Source: JBGASG01 sp046328035 (GTDB lineage: Bacteria > Cyanobacteriota > Vampirovibrionia > Obscuribacterales > Obscuribacteraceae). From it: a stretch of DNA of 64,000 nucleotides. Both the position numbers and the translations under genes were made by a program. The notes below the pieces were generated by a model. The model was not told where the DNA came from, did not search any database, and saw only the letters and a list, made by a program, of their open reading frames with translations. The stretch spans positions 62,001 through 126,000 of the forward strand of contig JAXLXI010000017.1 in assembly GCA_046328035.1 (NCBI GenBank). The letters run 5' to 3'. Shown one piece after another: positions 23,724-32,129 of the stretch; position 1 is the first letter of the stretch, and every line of letters begins with the position of its first letter.

Positions 23724-24644
23724 CTACTTGGTACCGAACACAGGTCCCAGTGCTTGCATGATGGTGATGACGGCTGGTCCAAGCATTGGGCAGAGAATCA
23801 GAGGCATAACGAAGAGCATGATTACCGGCACCATTTTGACTGGTACTTTCGATGCTTCTTCTTCTTTCTTACGCTTCATCTTGTCGCGCAGCGCGATTGC
23901 TTGCTGCTTGAGCGGATAGCTGATGTCCGAACCTTTCGATTCTGCGGCGATCAACGAAGAGCAGATCTGCGCCAGTTCTTCTACACCGCAGCGATCGCCC
24001 ATGTCTTTGAGAGCTACCGGCACAGGCTTCGCGAATACTTTCACGTCCTGCAGCATCTGAGTGATTTCAGCGGAGAGAATCGGGCAAGATTCCACGACTT
24101 CTTGCGACACCTTTTGCATACACATGAGCAAGCCGAGACCGGCTTGTGCGCAAACGATCAAAAGGTCGATGACGGTGGGAAGTTCGTTGACCAGTTTGTT
24201 CTGGCGCTTTCTCACCCGACCGGCCAGGAAGAAGTTGGGCATCAACCACGACACGGCAACGGCTGGAACGATCAGCAATACTTTGAATATTTCGCCGCCC
24301 GACGAGATCAAGATGGACAGGGCGAGACCGATGGCCATGATCGCCTTGATACCGATGAATGTCGCCATGTGCTCCGGAGTCCGGTAGTTGGCGTACATCA
24401 TCAAGTCCTGGGTACGCTGGTCCACCAGGTTGGGGAACATCTTCAGTACGCTGTCCCCGACCGCTTTCGAGGTACTGAGAATCACCGATTCTTTCGGTGC
24501 TTCAGCGGCCTGGTTAGTTTCCTTCTTGCGCGGTCTGACACGCACACCATACGCATCGAAGTGTTCTTTGTAGAGCGGTATGTAGAGCATCAGCCCTACC
24601 AGTACCACCAACCCGAATGCTAAAAAACCCGCAACAGCTGTCAT
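23724..24644 (-). CDS. tadC: TadC-like inner-membrane platform protein
   Basis: A 306-residue type II secretion F domain protein. Hydrophobic segments lie at the N-terminus (FLAFGLVVLVGLMLYIPL), middle (ALSILISSGGEIFKVLLIVP) and C-terminus (MVPVIMLFVMPLILCPMLGP). The F domain has NELPTVIDLLIVCAQAGLGL and the helix bundle ELAQICSSLIAAESKGSDIS. It pairs with TadB in the inner-membrane base of the pilus machine. It starts 9 nt after tadB on the same strand. Confidence 0.88.
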   Translation of the reverse strand: MTAVAGFLAFGLVVLVGLMLYIPLYKEHFDAYGVRVRPRKKETNQAAEAPKESVILSTSKAVGDSVLKMFPNLVDQRTQDLMMYANYRTPEHMATFIGIKAIMAIGLALSILISSGGEIFKVLLIVPAVAVSWLMPNFFLAGRVRKRQNKLVNELPTVIDLLIVCAQAGLGLLMCMQKVSQEVVESCPILSAEITQMLQDVKVFAKPVPVALKDMGDRCGVEELAQICSSLIAAESKGSDISYPLKQQAIALRDKMKRKKEEEASKVPVKMVPVIMLFVMPLILCPMLGPAVITIMQALGPVFGTK

Positions 24645-24653
24645 AGGATTTGC

Positions 24654-25595
24654 TTACACCTCGAACGTCGTCATTTTCAATAGAATCCAGAATCCCAGAA
24701 ATTCCCACATGATCATGGCAAGGAAGACCAGGCGCGCGATCGGGTGATTCAAGAAGGGAGTGATGTATCCCGGTGTCATCAGGTAGGTCATTGCTGTAAT
24801 GAAGTACGGCAGACAACCGATGAACACGGCAGTTGCTTTACCTTGTGCAGTCAGTGCTGCCAGGAAGTCGCGCAGACGGAATCTTTCACGAATCGCTTCG
24901 GCGATTACGGCCACGACGTCTGCCAAGTTGGCACCAACGTCCTGGCTGATGAAGATGGCTTGCGTCAATAGTTTGAAGTCGGGGGTACGAATACGCGTCG
25001 ACATCTCGTGCATCACTTCTCTAAACGGTTTGCCGAGCTGCAACGAAACCAGCGAGCGACGGAACTCAGAGCGGATGGGATCGGGCGCTGTTTCAGCGAG
25101 AAGCTTGAAGCACTCGACGACCGGCGAACCGGCTTTCAGAGAAGACACCATCGATTCCAGAACTTGCGGCAGTTGCGAAGTCATCTTCGCTTGCCTTTGT
25201 TTGACCAGGTGCTTGACGTAGAAGACGAAACCCCAGGCGCCCAGTGCGGGTCCCAGGAAAAGCGACGCCCACATCAATTCCGGTGCCTGGAACCAGGCGA
25301 GGATGAACATGCCGACGGTGGTGCCGATGGCAGCCATCACCCAGCGTCCTTTCATCTTGTCGTACTGAGATTCGAGTCCGGCTTGCGCCAGCAGTTTGCC
25401 CAGGTAGTCGCTGCGCTCTTGCAAGAAGATCGATGCACTGGTGTCGACCAGGCTCGCTTCCTTCTCGGCAATCCGGCGCTGCTGTTTTCCCAGGCGGTTC
25501 AGTTCTTCAGTGTAGCCCTGGCGTCCGACCAGCCATGCGACTGTCAGACAGCCAATAATTGAGATGCCGCCAAAAACTAACCACAGTGTGTCCAT
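24654..25595 (-). CDS. tadB: TadB-like inner-membrane platform protein
   Basis: 313 residues, a T2SF domain protein. It has an N-terminal membrane segment, a cytoplasmic charged part (GKQQRRIAEKEASLVDTSAS), hydrophobic helices at ~90-130, the F domain QLPQVLESMVSSLKAGSPVV...REVMHEMSTRI and C-terminal helices. TadB and TadC are homologous and together form the platform that connects pilin subunits with the ATPase. It lies 72 nt after the ATPase gene, with a GC-rich hairpin between the two. Confidence 0.88.
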   Translation of the reverse strand: MDTLWLVFGGISIIGCLTVAWLVGRQGYTEELNRLGKQQRRIAEKEASLVDTSASIFLQERSDYLGKLLAQAGLESQYDKMKGRWVMAAIGTTVGMFILAWFQAPELMWASLFLGPALGAWGFVFYVKHLVKQRQAKMTSQLPQVLESMVSSLKAGSPVVECFKLLAETAPDPIRSEFRRSLVSLQLGKPFREVMHEMSTRIRTPDFKLLTQAIFISQDVGANLADVVAVIAEAIRERFRLRDFLAALTAQGKATAVFIGCLPYFITAMTYLMTPGYITPFLNHPIARLVFLAMIMWEFLGFWILLKMTTFEV

Positions 25596-25623
25596 TCAAT
25601 TACTCGCTCGTTTATATGGATGA

Positions 25624-25646
25624 GGGCGGCGCTTTTAACGCCGCCC
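25624..25646. repeat. GC-rich hairpin between cpaF and tadB
   Basis: GGGCGGCG (25624-25631) and CGCCGCCC (25639-25646) form an 8-bp stem in the only sizeable gap inside the Tad operon. No T-tract follows on the minus strand, so it is more likely an RNA processing or stability element than a full terminator. Confidence 0.6.
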
Positions 25647-25667
25647 AATTTGTGATTTTCTTTTTGA

Positions 25668-27275
25668 TTACCGCAGCCATTCCAGCTTGAACGGAATCGC
25701 TTCTTGTTCGATTTGTTCGAGGAACTTGGGCGGCAAACCGGAACCAACGTGACGGCATTTGAAAAATCCGCGTGGGTCACGACCTTCCCGCTCTAAGTGG
25801 AATAGAGTCGAGATCGCGATGATGTCGCCTTCCATCCCGGTGATTTCCGAGACCTCGGTGACGCGACGGGTACCGTCTTCCAGACGTCGAATCTGAATGA
25901 TCAATTGAATAGCTGATGCGATCAGTTCGCGCGCTGCTTTCGCAGGCATGTCCATACCGCCCATCAGAATCATGTTCTCGAGACGCTTGGTGCAGTCGCG
26001 TGGTGAGTTGGCGTGAATGGTGGTCATTGAGCCAGAGTGACCTGTGTTCATGGCCTGCAACATGTCGAACGCTTCTTCACCCCGGCATTCTCCCATGATG
26101 ATGCGGTCGGGGCGCATACGAAGTGTGTTGATAACGAGCTGACGTTGTGTGATTTGACCCTTGCCTTCAATGTTTGGCGGGCGGGTTTCCATGCGCACCC
26201 AGTGCTCGTGTTGCAAACGCAATTCCGCTGCGTCTTCGATGGTAATGATGCGTTCGCGGGGATTGATGTGAGCGGAAAGAGCGTTGAGCAGCGTTGTTTT
26301 ACCGGAACCTGTACCACCAGAGATGATGATGTTGATTCTGGCTTTCACGCAGGTCTTCAGCACTTCAGCCATCTGCAGCGACATAGCGCCTTTCTCGACC
26401 AATTGACCGAGAGACATGATCGTCGTACCGAAGCATCGGATTGTCACCGTCGCTCCGTCGATCGATACTGGCGGGATGGTGGCGTTCACACGTGAACCGT
26501 TCGGCAAACGGGCGTCAACCATCGGCGAGTTATCGTCAAGACGTCTGCCCAGGGGCTGAATGATCTTGTCGATGGTCTGGCGCAGGTGGCGGTCGTTTTC
26601 AAATTGCACCGTCGTTTTTTCAAGACGACCGTGGCGTTCTACATAGATCATGGTCGGCGAGTTGACGCAAATATCACCGATGGACGGGTCTCTCAGTAGG
26701 GGACCAAGAGGACCGAATCCGAAGATTTCGTCCAAGACGTTTTGCAGCAAGATACCTTTTTCCATCATGGTCAAAGGCGCCGGATCGCTGTTGACGATTT
26801 CACGGATACGGGCACGCACCTGGGCTTGCGTATCTTCAGAAATCTGGGTCAAACGCGACGTGTCCAACTCGCGGCGCAGCTGGTCGATGATCAATTTTTC
26901 GCGTTCACGAATCAGGGCCAGGTTGGCTTGAAACTTGCTGGCGTCCTGCGCGTTGGGATCGTGTACTGATTGCTCGTAGTCGTCGCGGCGGTCGATGCGC
27001 TCGATGTCCGCTTTGCTGACGCCGGGACCTTCGTTGGCTACAGCCGACCCATGCCCTCCGCCAGCGACGCCGGTTTGCGGACCTTGACCTGCCACGCCCG
27101 ACGCCGGACCACGTCCCTGCACGCCGGCTGACTGCTGCTGTCCTTGCAGTCCAGCACCTTGTTGCTGGCTGGGTGCCACTTCGCCGCCGCCCTGCCGTTG
27201 CCGGACAAGTTGACCCATCAAAGAAGATGCCTGTCTAGACGGTAATTGCGCGTCTTTATTTTGGTCGTCGGACAT
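25668..27275 (-). CDS. cpaF: Tad secretion ATPase (CpaF/TadA)
   Basis: A 535-residue type II/IV secretion ATPase. A Gln/Gly-rich low-complexity N-terminus (~25-100: QQQGAGLQGQQQSAGVQGRG) is followed by the conserved N domain (EIFGFGPLGPLLRDPSIGDI) and the catalytic core. That core has Walker A SGGTGSGKTTLLNAL, the Asp box ERIITIEDAAELRL, Walker B PDRIIMGECRGEEAFDMLQA and the His box GHSGSMTTIHANS. Hexamers power pilus assembly at the inner membrane. The Gln/Gly leader is unusual for CpaF. It is 20 nt downstream of cpaE. Confidence 0.95.
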   Translation of the reverse strand: MSDDQNKDAQLPSRQASSLMGQLVRQRQGGGEVAPSQQQGAGLQGQQQSAGVQGRGPASGVAGQGPQTGVAGGGHGSAVANEGPGVSKADIERIDRRDDYEQSVHDPNAQDASKFQANLALIREREKLIIDQLRRELDTSRLTQISEDTQAQVRARIREIVNSDPAPLTMMEKGILLQNVLDEIFGFGPLGPLLRDPSIGDICVNSPTMIYVERHGRLEKTTVQFENDRHLRQTIDKIIQPLGRRLDDNSPMVDARLPNGSRVNATIPPVSIDGATVTIRCFGTTIMSLGQLVEKGAMSLQMAEVLKTCVKARINIIISGGTGSGKTTLLNALSAHINPRERIITIEDAAELRLQHEHWVRMETRPPNIEGKGQITQRQLVINTLRMRPDRIIMGECRGEEAFDMLQAMNTGHSGSMTTIHANSPRDCTKRLENMILMGGMDMPAKAARELIASAIQLIIQIRRLEDGTRRVTEVSEITGMEGDIIAISTLFHLEREGRDPRGFFKCRHVGSGLPPKFLEQIEQEAIPFKLEWLR

Positions 27276-27295
27276 GTGAATTTACCCCGTGAGAC

Positions 27296-28504
27296 TTACT
27301 TCTTTTTGGAACCAAAGATGGCCGGGAACTTGAATCCACCGCCACCACCACCGGCGGCAGCGCCCTTGTCGCTGTCCTTCGTGGTGAGCAGAAGCTGTTC
27401 ACCACCGGTGATGCGCTTAGCCAGCGATTCCAGTGCCTTACCGAGCGCGGTATGTCCAGGAGCGATTTGACCCTGGTTGTTGACCCACTTGGCAGTCTTC
27501 GGATCGTTGGGGATTTCATGGAATACGGAATAGTTGAGGTTGGCCCGGCACTCGCTCAAGACGTCCTGCGGCAACCATTCAGATCTGTTGATGGTGAGCA
27601 GCAGTTTTTCCTGGTTGTAGTGAGCTTTAAATGTATCCAGGCACTTACGGGCGTTCAAAATCGCCGCCCAGTTGTACTCGGTGAGGACCATGACGTGATC
27701 CGCCAGGTCGAGAGTGGCAATGGCGCGCTCGTCCAGGAGGTTTTTCGGCAGGTCGACGACGGTATAGCGGAACTCTTGTTTTGCTGTATAAAGGATCTCT
27801 TGCACCTGGGCTGCATAAATGTCCCCGATGTCTTCCAGTTCGGGCGGTGCAGCGAGAATGCTCAACTTGTCATCATACTTGGTCATCAGGTTGCGCAAGT
27901 ACGTAGCATCGAAGTTGGTGTGCGAGAAGTCGATGGTGCTCAAGCTGAAGGAAGGCTCCAGGTTGAGGTAGTGCGAAATCATGCCGAACTGCAAGTCGAG
28001 GTCGACGATGCAGGTCTCACCGAATTTGCCCAGATAACCAGCCAGGTTGGTGCAGATGGTGGTGGCGCCAATGCCACCAGTGGGCGAGAAGATGGCGATA
28101 ACTTTGCCGGATGCTGTGGACACCGACTCGCTCTGGTGCTTGAGCAAGATGCTCTGCACGGCTGCCGGCAAGTCTGTACGCCAGCGCTCGGCGTCCAGGA
28201 AGTCACTGGCACCCAGGCGGTAAGCCGTACGAATCAGTTCCGGATCCGGAACTTCATAGCTGACAAAGAAATAGAGCTGAGGGAACGCTTCCCGCAGCTC
28301 AGCAAGTAATGACAGTCCGCGGACCGGGGCCGGGCTAAGTTCAATCCAGACAAGCTTGGGATGCAAGCTTCCGATTTGTTCTCTAGCCATACCGCCGGAG
28401 ACGGTTGAGATCAGCGCCAACGATGGCTGGCTGTGAATCAAGTCTTCGATGGTCTGACGCTTATCGAGACCGGCGTCGCATACAAGCAGCGTAGTCAGTT
28501 TCAT
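27296..28504 (-). CDS. cpaE: CpaE/TadZ-like pilus localisation ATPase
   Basis: 402 residues. An N-terminal receiver-like domain of about 120 residues (LTTLLVCDAGLDKRQTIEDL...) precedes a MinD/ParA-type domain. The P-loop is FSPTGGIGATTICTNLAGYL: the Ala-Thr-Thr ending, with no usual Lys, is the known deviant form of TadZ/CpaE. The switch region TCIVDLDLQFGMISHYL and the AAPPELEDIG stretch follow. A Gly-rich tail ends KFPAIFGSKKK. CpaE/TadZ proteins position the Tad machine at a pole or site. Next to cpaF and cpaB, in the usual Tad order. Confidence 0.9.
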   Translation of the reverse strand: MKLTTLLVCDAGLDKRQTIEDLIHSQPSLALISTVSGGMAREQIGSLHPKLVWIELSPAPVRGLSLLAELREAFPQLYFFVSYEVPDPELIRTAYRLGASDFLDAERWRTDLPAAVQSILLKHQSESVSTASGKVIAIFSPTGGIGATTICTNLAGYLGKFGETCIVDLDLQFGMISHYLNLEPSFSLSTIDFSHTNFDATYLRNLMTKYDDKLSILAAPPELEDIGDIYAAQVQEILYTAKQEFRYTVVDLPKNLLDERAIATLDLADHVMVLTEYNWAAILNARKCLDTFKAHYNQEKLLLTINRSEWLPQDVLSECRANLNYSVFHEIPNDPKTAKWVNNQGQIAPGHTALGKALESLAKRITGGEQLLLTTKDSDKGAAAGGGGGGFKFPAIFGSKKK

Positions 28505-28761
28505 GACAGTGCAAATCCCCTAAAAATTGGTCCAACGTCTTCGAGAAAGAATACTTATCGAGAGGTCTATCTAGTGAGTTGTACCCACTAGGTTTAACTA
28601 TTCAAGCAGTTTGTCTAAGGACTGTAACGTGTTTCGGGCTTTTATCGGGAAGGAAGCTTTCGCGAGGCTCAGAGGGTTGGAGGCTCTCGGAGCCTGTCGG
28701 AAGCTTGGTCCAGGGGAAATATGGGAGAGAGATTCGAGAGGTTTAAGGGTCTGAGGACTGA

Positions 28762-28788
28762 AAGGGGGCGGGGCTAACCCCGCCCCTT
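28762..28788 (-). terminator. GC-rich hairpin downstream of cpaB
   Basis: An arm of GGGGCGGGG with matching CCCCGCCCC, loop CTAA, sits 26 nt past the cpaB stop on the minus strand. The weak T content (CCTTTC) after it makes it a partial terminator at best, perhaps tuning cpaE-cpaF expression. The rest of the 309-nt gap 28505-28813 shows no gene. A similar GC-rich hairpin follows the second cpaB copy. Confidence 0.5.
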
Positions 28789-28813
28789 ACAGTTTCATAT
28801 CGGCGTGTGCTTC

Positions 28814-29764
28814 TTAGCCTTGCGGTACCGAGAGCACTTCTTTCTTGCCACCGGACCAGAGCTCGATTTCATGCATCGGCGGTGGTTGCGGGGGCAGAGC
28901 ACCCATGCCGGGTCCCGGAGCCATTCCGCCGGAGGGACCAGGTCCCGGAAGCGGGGGCGGGGGCAGAGGCGACGGAGGCAAAACGGCCAACTCTGGTGGC
29001 TTCTGCGGTTTCGGGAAGAGCGTTGTTACGTCAACCACGGCCACGGGGGTATGGTCTTTGTCGTTACGCAGTGAGAGGTAAAGTTGACCGGCTTTGATAG
29101 CTTTGACCAACTTTGCCGAATCTTCCGGTGAGACCGAAACTGTTACCGAGGAAGCCGGCTGAGCGCCAGCAGCGCCAGCTTGCTTTTGGAAGACCTGACC
29201 GACGGCGATCACTTCCACATCCGACATCACCGGTGCGACTTTGGTTTCGGCACCAGCTCCGACGGAGCAGAGAACGTCGACGTGCGAACCAGGAGCGATG
29301 AATCCAGCAACGCCGGTGTTGGTGTCAACAGCGAACGTGATGGCTCTCATGCCTTCCTTGATTTTGCCTTCGAATCCAGTTTGCTGGATGCTGGCATGCT
29401 TCAGGTGACCGCTAAGTAGGACGGTTCCTTGAGCGATGTTGACGGCAGCGTAGCTACCGGCAGCCATCGATTGCGAGCTGATCGCGCTTTCCGGCACTTT
29501 GGAAGTCTGGATAGATGCTTCTTCCAGGTCATCCGGTGCAATCAGTGCGCCTTCAGCAATATCCTTAGCCGCTTTGACGATGGTTGTTTTCTGGTTCTTT
29601 TCAGCTTCAATGCGGGACAGCAATTCTTGGTTCTTGTTTTCGCTGTCGCTCATTTTGTTCATGACCAGCATCGTCACCACGACTGCCAAGCCAAGGATGA
29701 TGATGAGCATCAGCATTGGAGGCATTCTGGAGAGGCTAAGAAATAACGAACGGAAAGGATTCAT
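28814..29764 (-). CDS. cpaB: CpaB/RcpC-like pilus assembly protein, copy 1
   Basis: 316 residues from the ATG at 29764; a second ATG is six bases upstream. AGGGGT seven bases before 29764 favours it. A single N-terminal membrane helix (MLMLIIILGLAVVVTMLVMN) is followed by a coiled stretch, then a SAF-like domain (TTIVKAAKDIAEGALIAPDD), the RcpC segment MRAITFAVDTNTGVAGFIAP, GSHVDVLCSVG, and a Pro/Gly-rich tail. Family proteins stabilise the outer pore of the Tad secretin. First gene of the Tad operon. A near-duplicate lies at 37125-38072. Confidence 0.9.
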   Translation of the reverse strand: MNPFRSLFLSLSRMPPMLMLIIILGLAVVVTMLVMNKMSDSENKNQELLSRIEAEKNQKTTIVKAAKDIAEGALIAPDDLEEASIQTSKVPESAISSQSMAAGSYAAVNIAQGTVLLSGHLKHASIQQTGFEGKIKEGMRAITFAVDTNTGVAGFIAPGSHVDVLCSVGAGAETKVAPVMSDVEVIAVGQVFQKQAGAAGAQPASSVTVSVSPEDSAKLVKAIKAGQLYLSLRNDKDHTPVAVVDVTTLFPKPQKPPELAVLPPSPLPPPPLPGPGPSGGMAPGPGMGALPPQPPPMHEIELWSGGKKEVLSVPQG

Positions 29765-29766
29765 GT

Positions 29767-29789
29767 TCATTACCCCTATTAGTAACGAG
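29767..29789 (-). promoter_or_regulatory. Leader hairpin before cpaB copy 1
   Basis: In the minus-strand mRNA, TCGTTAC and GTAATGA can pair (7 bp, one G-U) around the ribosome-binding AGGGG. A very similar hairpin lies before the second cpaB. The block TAACGAG[AC]GAAAGA[TC]TAACCA (plus strand, from 29783) is also shared with the second copy, so the whole leader was duplicated or conserved. Confidence 0.5.
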
Positions 29790-30078
29790 AGAAAGATTAA
29801 CCAGTTACTATTAACGCATATTGGTTAGTTGAGGACAATGATTTCTTGCCCTGCGGAACGCCGTTTCAAAGCGTCTTGAGAATCTTTTTCTGCTGTCAAC
29901 TTATCGGCAACTCGCCGTCCTATCTGAAAAGCAGACTGCGCAAGGCTTTGATTTGATGAGCATGTCAACTGCTGAGGCTGTTTTTGACCGCTTTCCAAGC
30001 AATTAAAAATGCCAGTGCGTAACGCATGTTCGTTACAATGAAAGTGCAGGCATTTGTCAAGGAACCCATGAGAACCTG

Positions 30079-31020
30079 ATGGCTACTGAATCCAAGCCAC
30101 TTGAGATTACAAAAGCTCTGCAGCATTTAGTTTCAGTTGGCAAGGACGGCTGGTGGCCTTACAACGCCGATCAAACTGCATACAGCATTGAGGCGACCGC
30201 ATATGCACTGATTGCATTGCGCCAGAACGCTGACGTGGTCAACAAGTCTGTTGACTTTCTGATATCGGCGCAATTGGATTCCGGTGGTTGGGGCACCACA
30301 CCTGGGGTCGCCGAGTGGGACTACACCACATATCTAGCGCTCTTCGCTTTGAACGTGGCCAGACGCCAACATCCCGGCATCGTGACGCGCACCGCATCAG
30401 CGTGCGCAAAAGCTCACGACCTCTTGCTCGATGGTCGCACGGAATTTTTGACACCAGCCGGGCGCGTCTTTTTTCTCATGTGGAGCGGGCCCAGTTATGA
30501 CTATGCACGAGGCTGGCCGTGGATGGCAAAAACATTTCACTGGGTCGAACCGACCTGTTTAGCTTTATTAGCCATTGACGCATCTGAAATTGCCGGCAAG
30601 AAACTTTTGAAGGCCGCCGATCACGCACGCGCCTATCTGGCTGAGGTCAGTTGTGTCGACGGTGGATGGAACTACGGCAACAGAATTGTGCTGGGAGCGC
30701 CGGTGCCACCAATGGCAGTCAACACCGCGCAGGGCATTCTTGCCCTGCAAGCCCAGCCGCAAGGCGCACTGGTAGCCAGCGCCCTCGCCTATCTCGATCG
30801 CGCCGACAACGAATTCATGAGCATCGTCGAAACCGCCTGGTCCGCTCTGGCTCGCGATGCGGTCGGCAGACCCAGCGACAAACAACGCGAAAGACTGGCG
30901 AGTCATCAAGCCGAAGACGGCAGTTTCTCGCACAACATCATGGCTTCAGCGATGGCCGCCATCGCCTGCGGCATCCCCGAAAACGGCAACCCCTTCAAAT
31001 TTGCAAGTGCACGCTCATGA
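30079..31020 (+). CDS. Terpene-cyclase/prenyltransferase-fold protein
   Basis: A 313-residue alpha/alpha-toroid protein with repeated QW-like units: DGWWPYNADQTAYSIEATAY, DSGGWGTTPGVAEWDYTTYL, DGGWNYGNR and EDGSFSHNIMASAMAAIACG. This is the squalene-hopene cyclase/prenyltransferase fold at about half the normal size (~630). The general acid DXDD motif is not seen, so cyclase activity is doubtful. The product may instead be a single-domain protein acting with its neighbour. The next gene's ATG overlaps this stop codon (ATGA), which means coupled translation. Confidence 0.75.
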   Translation: MATESKPLEITKALQHLVSVGKDGWWPYNADQTAYSIEATAYALIALRQNADVVNKSVDFLISAQLDSGGWGTTPGVAEWDYTTYLALFALNVARRQHPGIVTRTASACAKAHDLLLDGRTEFLTPAGRVFFLMWSGPSYDYARGWPWMAKTFHWVEPTCLALLAIDASEIAGKKLLKAADHARAYLAEVSCVDGGWNYGNRIVLGAPVPPMAVNTAQGILALQAQPQGALVASALAYLDRADNEFMSIVETAWSALARDAVGRPSDKQRERLASHQAEDGSFSHNIMASAMAAIACGIPENGNPFKFASARS

Positions 31021-32114
31021 ACGACGACGACAAGAAAAGCGAAGACAAAAAAAGCAACTCCAACGACGGCACCACGCGCCGATCTTTTCTGGCTGCGGCT
31101 TCCGCCGCATTCGCCATGGGCTCGCTCACATCATGCGGCACCGATGACCCCGCCAGTAAGAAACTGAAAGCCACCGCCGAGCAGGCTTCCGGAAAATTCA
31201 CGGGACAGTCGCGCGTCGCGCTCGTGCACTGCGAAAATTACAAAGAAGATGTTTTCCAGCTCATCAAGCCACACTTAGAGAAACTGCAGCTGCCTGATCT
31301 GAAAAACAAAACAGCAGTCCTCAAGATCAATATGGTTGAGTTCCGAGAAGGCAAGCCAATCTTTACCAATCCCGCCGTCGTGCACGGTGCCATCGAACTG
31401 GTAAAACATCTTGGTGCGCGCGATGTTGTCGTCGGCGAAGGTCCCGGCCACATGCGGGATACACAATATCTTTTGCAGGCCACCGGTGTCGGAGATCTAT
31501 TAAAAGGATTGGGAGTTCGTTTTGTCGATCTCAATTTAGATGAGCTTGAAAAGGTCGAGTTAGCGCACTCGTTCAGCAAACTGGATCACTTCATGCTGCC
31601 GCGCACTGTCGCGAAAGCGGACGCATTGATCTCGGTGCCTAAACTCAAAACGCACCACTGGGTGGGTATTACAGCCTCGATGAAAAACCTCTTCGGCATC
31701 GTACCGGGCCGCCATTACGGTTGGCCGAAAAACATTTTGCACTGGCACGGCATCGACGAATGCATCCTCGATCTCAACCGACTGCGGCGTCCCACCTTCG
31801 CCGTCGTCGATGGTGTCGTGGCTATGGAAGGTGATGGGCCGCTGAACGGCGTCGCCAAAGAAACCAAGGTAGTCGTTGTCGGCAACGATGTGGCCGCGGT
31901 CGATGCCACTTGTGCCCGCATCATGCAACTGCCCGATCTGGACAAGATCAAATACCTGCGCGTCGCCGGCGAATGTATCGGCAACATCGCCGCGGACAAA
32001 ATCGAACTCATCGGTACGCCACTGAATACAGTGGCGCAGAAATTCGAACTGCCGGCCTGCCTGCAGCCAGGCGGCATCATGGCCCACATCAAGGTCGGCG
32101 AGCTGGACAGCTAG
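31017..32114 (+). CDS. Tat-exported DUF362-family protein
   Basis: A 365-residue protein. The N-terminus carries a twin-arginine signal (TRRSFLAAASAAFAMGSLTS) ending in a possible lipobox (LTSC). Residues ~65-340 match DUF362 (VALVHCENYKEDVF, TAVLKINMVEFREGK, NPAVVHGAIELVKHLGARDV, VVGEGPG, ISVPKLKTHHWVGITASMKN, LFGIVPGRHYGWPKN). Tat export suggests a cofactor-bearing protein folded in the cytoplasm, but no ferredoxin Cys cluster is visible. The ATG overlaps the stop of the terpene-cyclase-fold gene, so the two probably work together outside the membrane. Confidence 0.88.
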   Translation: MNDDDKKSEDKKSNSNDGTTRRSFLAAASAAFAMGSLTSCGTDDPASKKLKATAEQASGKFTGQSRVALVHCENYKEDVFQLIKPHLEKLQLPDLKNKTAVLKINMVEFREGKPIFTNPAVVHGAIELVKHLGARDVVVGEGPGHMRDTQYLLQATGVGDLLKGLGVRFVDLNLDELEKVELAHSFSKLDHFMLPRTVAKADALISVPKLKTHHWVGITASMKNLFGIVPGRHYGWPKNILHWHGIDECILDLNRLRRPTFAVVDGVVAMEGDGPLNGVAKETKVVVVGNDVAAVDATCARIMQLPDLDKIKYLRVAGECIGNIAADKIELIGTPLNTVAQKFELPACLQPGGIMAHIKVGELDS

Positions 32115-32129
32115 GGCATCAGCCGGTCT

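Noticed and set aside
30651..31016. Long leftward extension of the DUF362 frame
   Set aside because: It overlaps the terpene-cyclase-fold gene in another frame. The Tat signal and ATGA overlap place the start at 31017.
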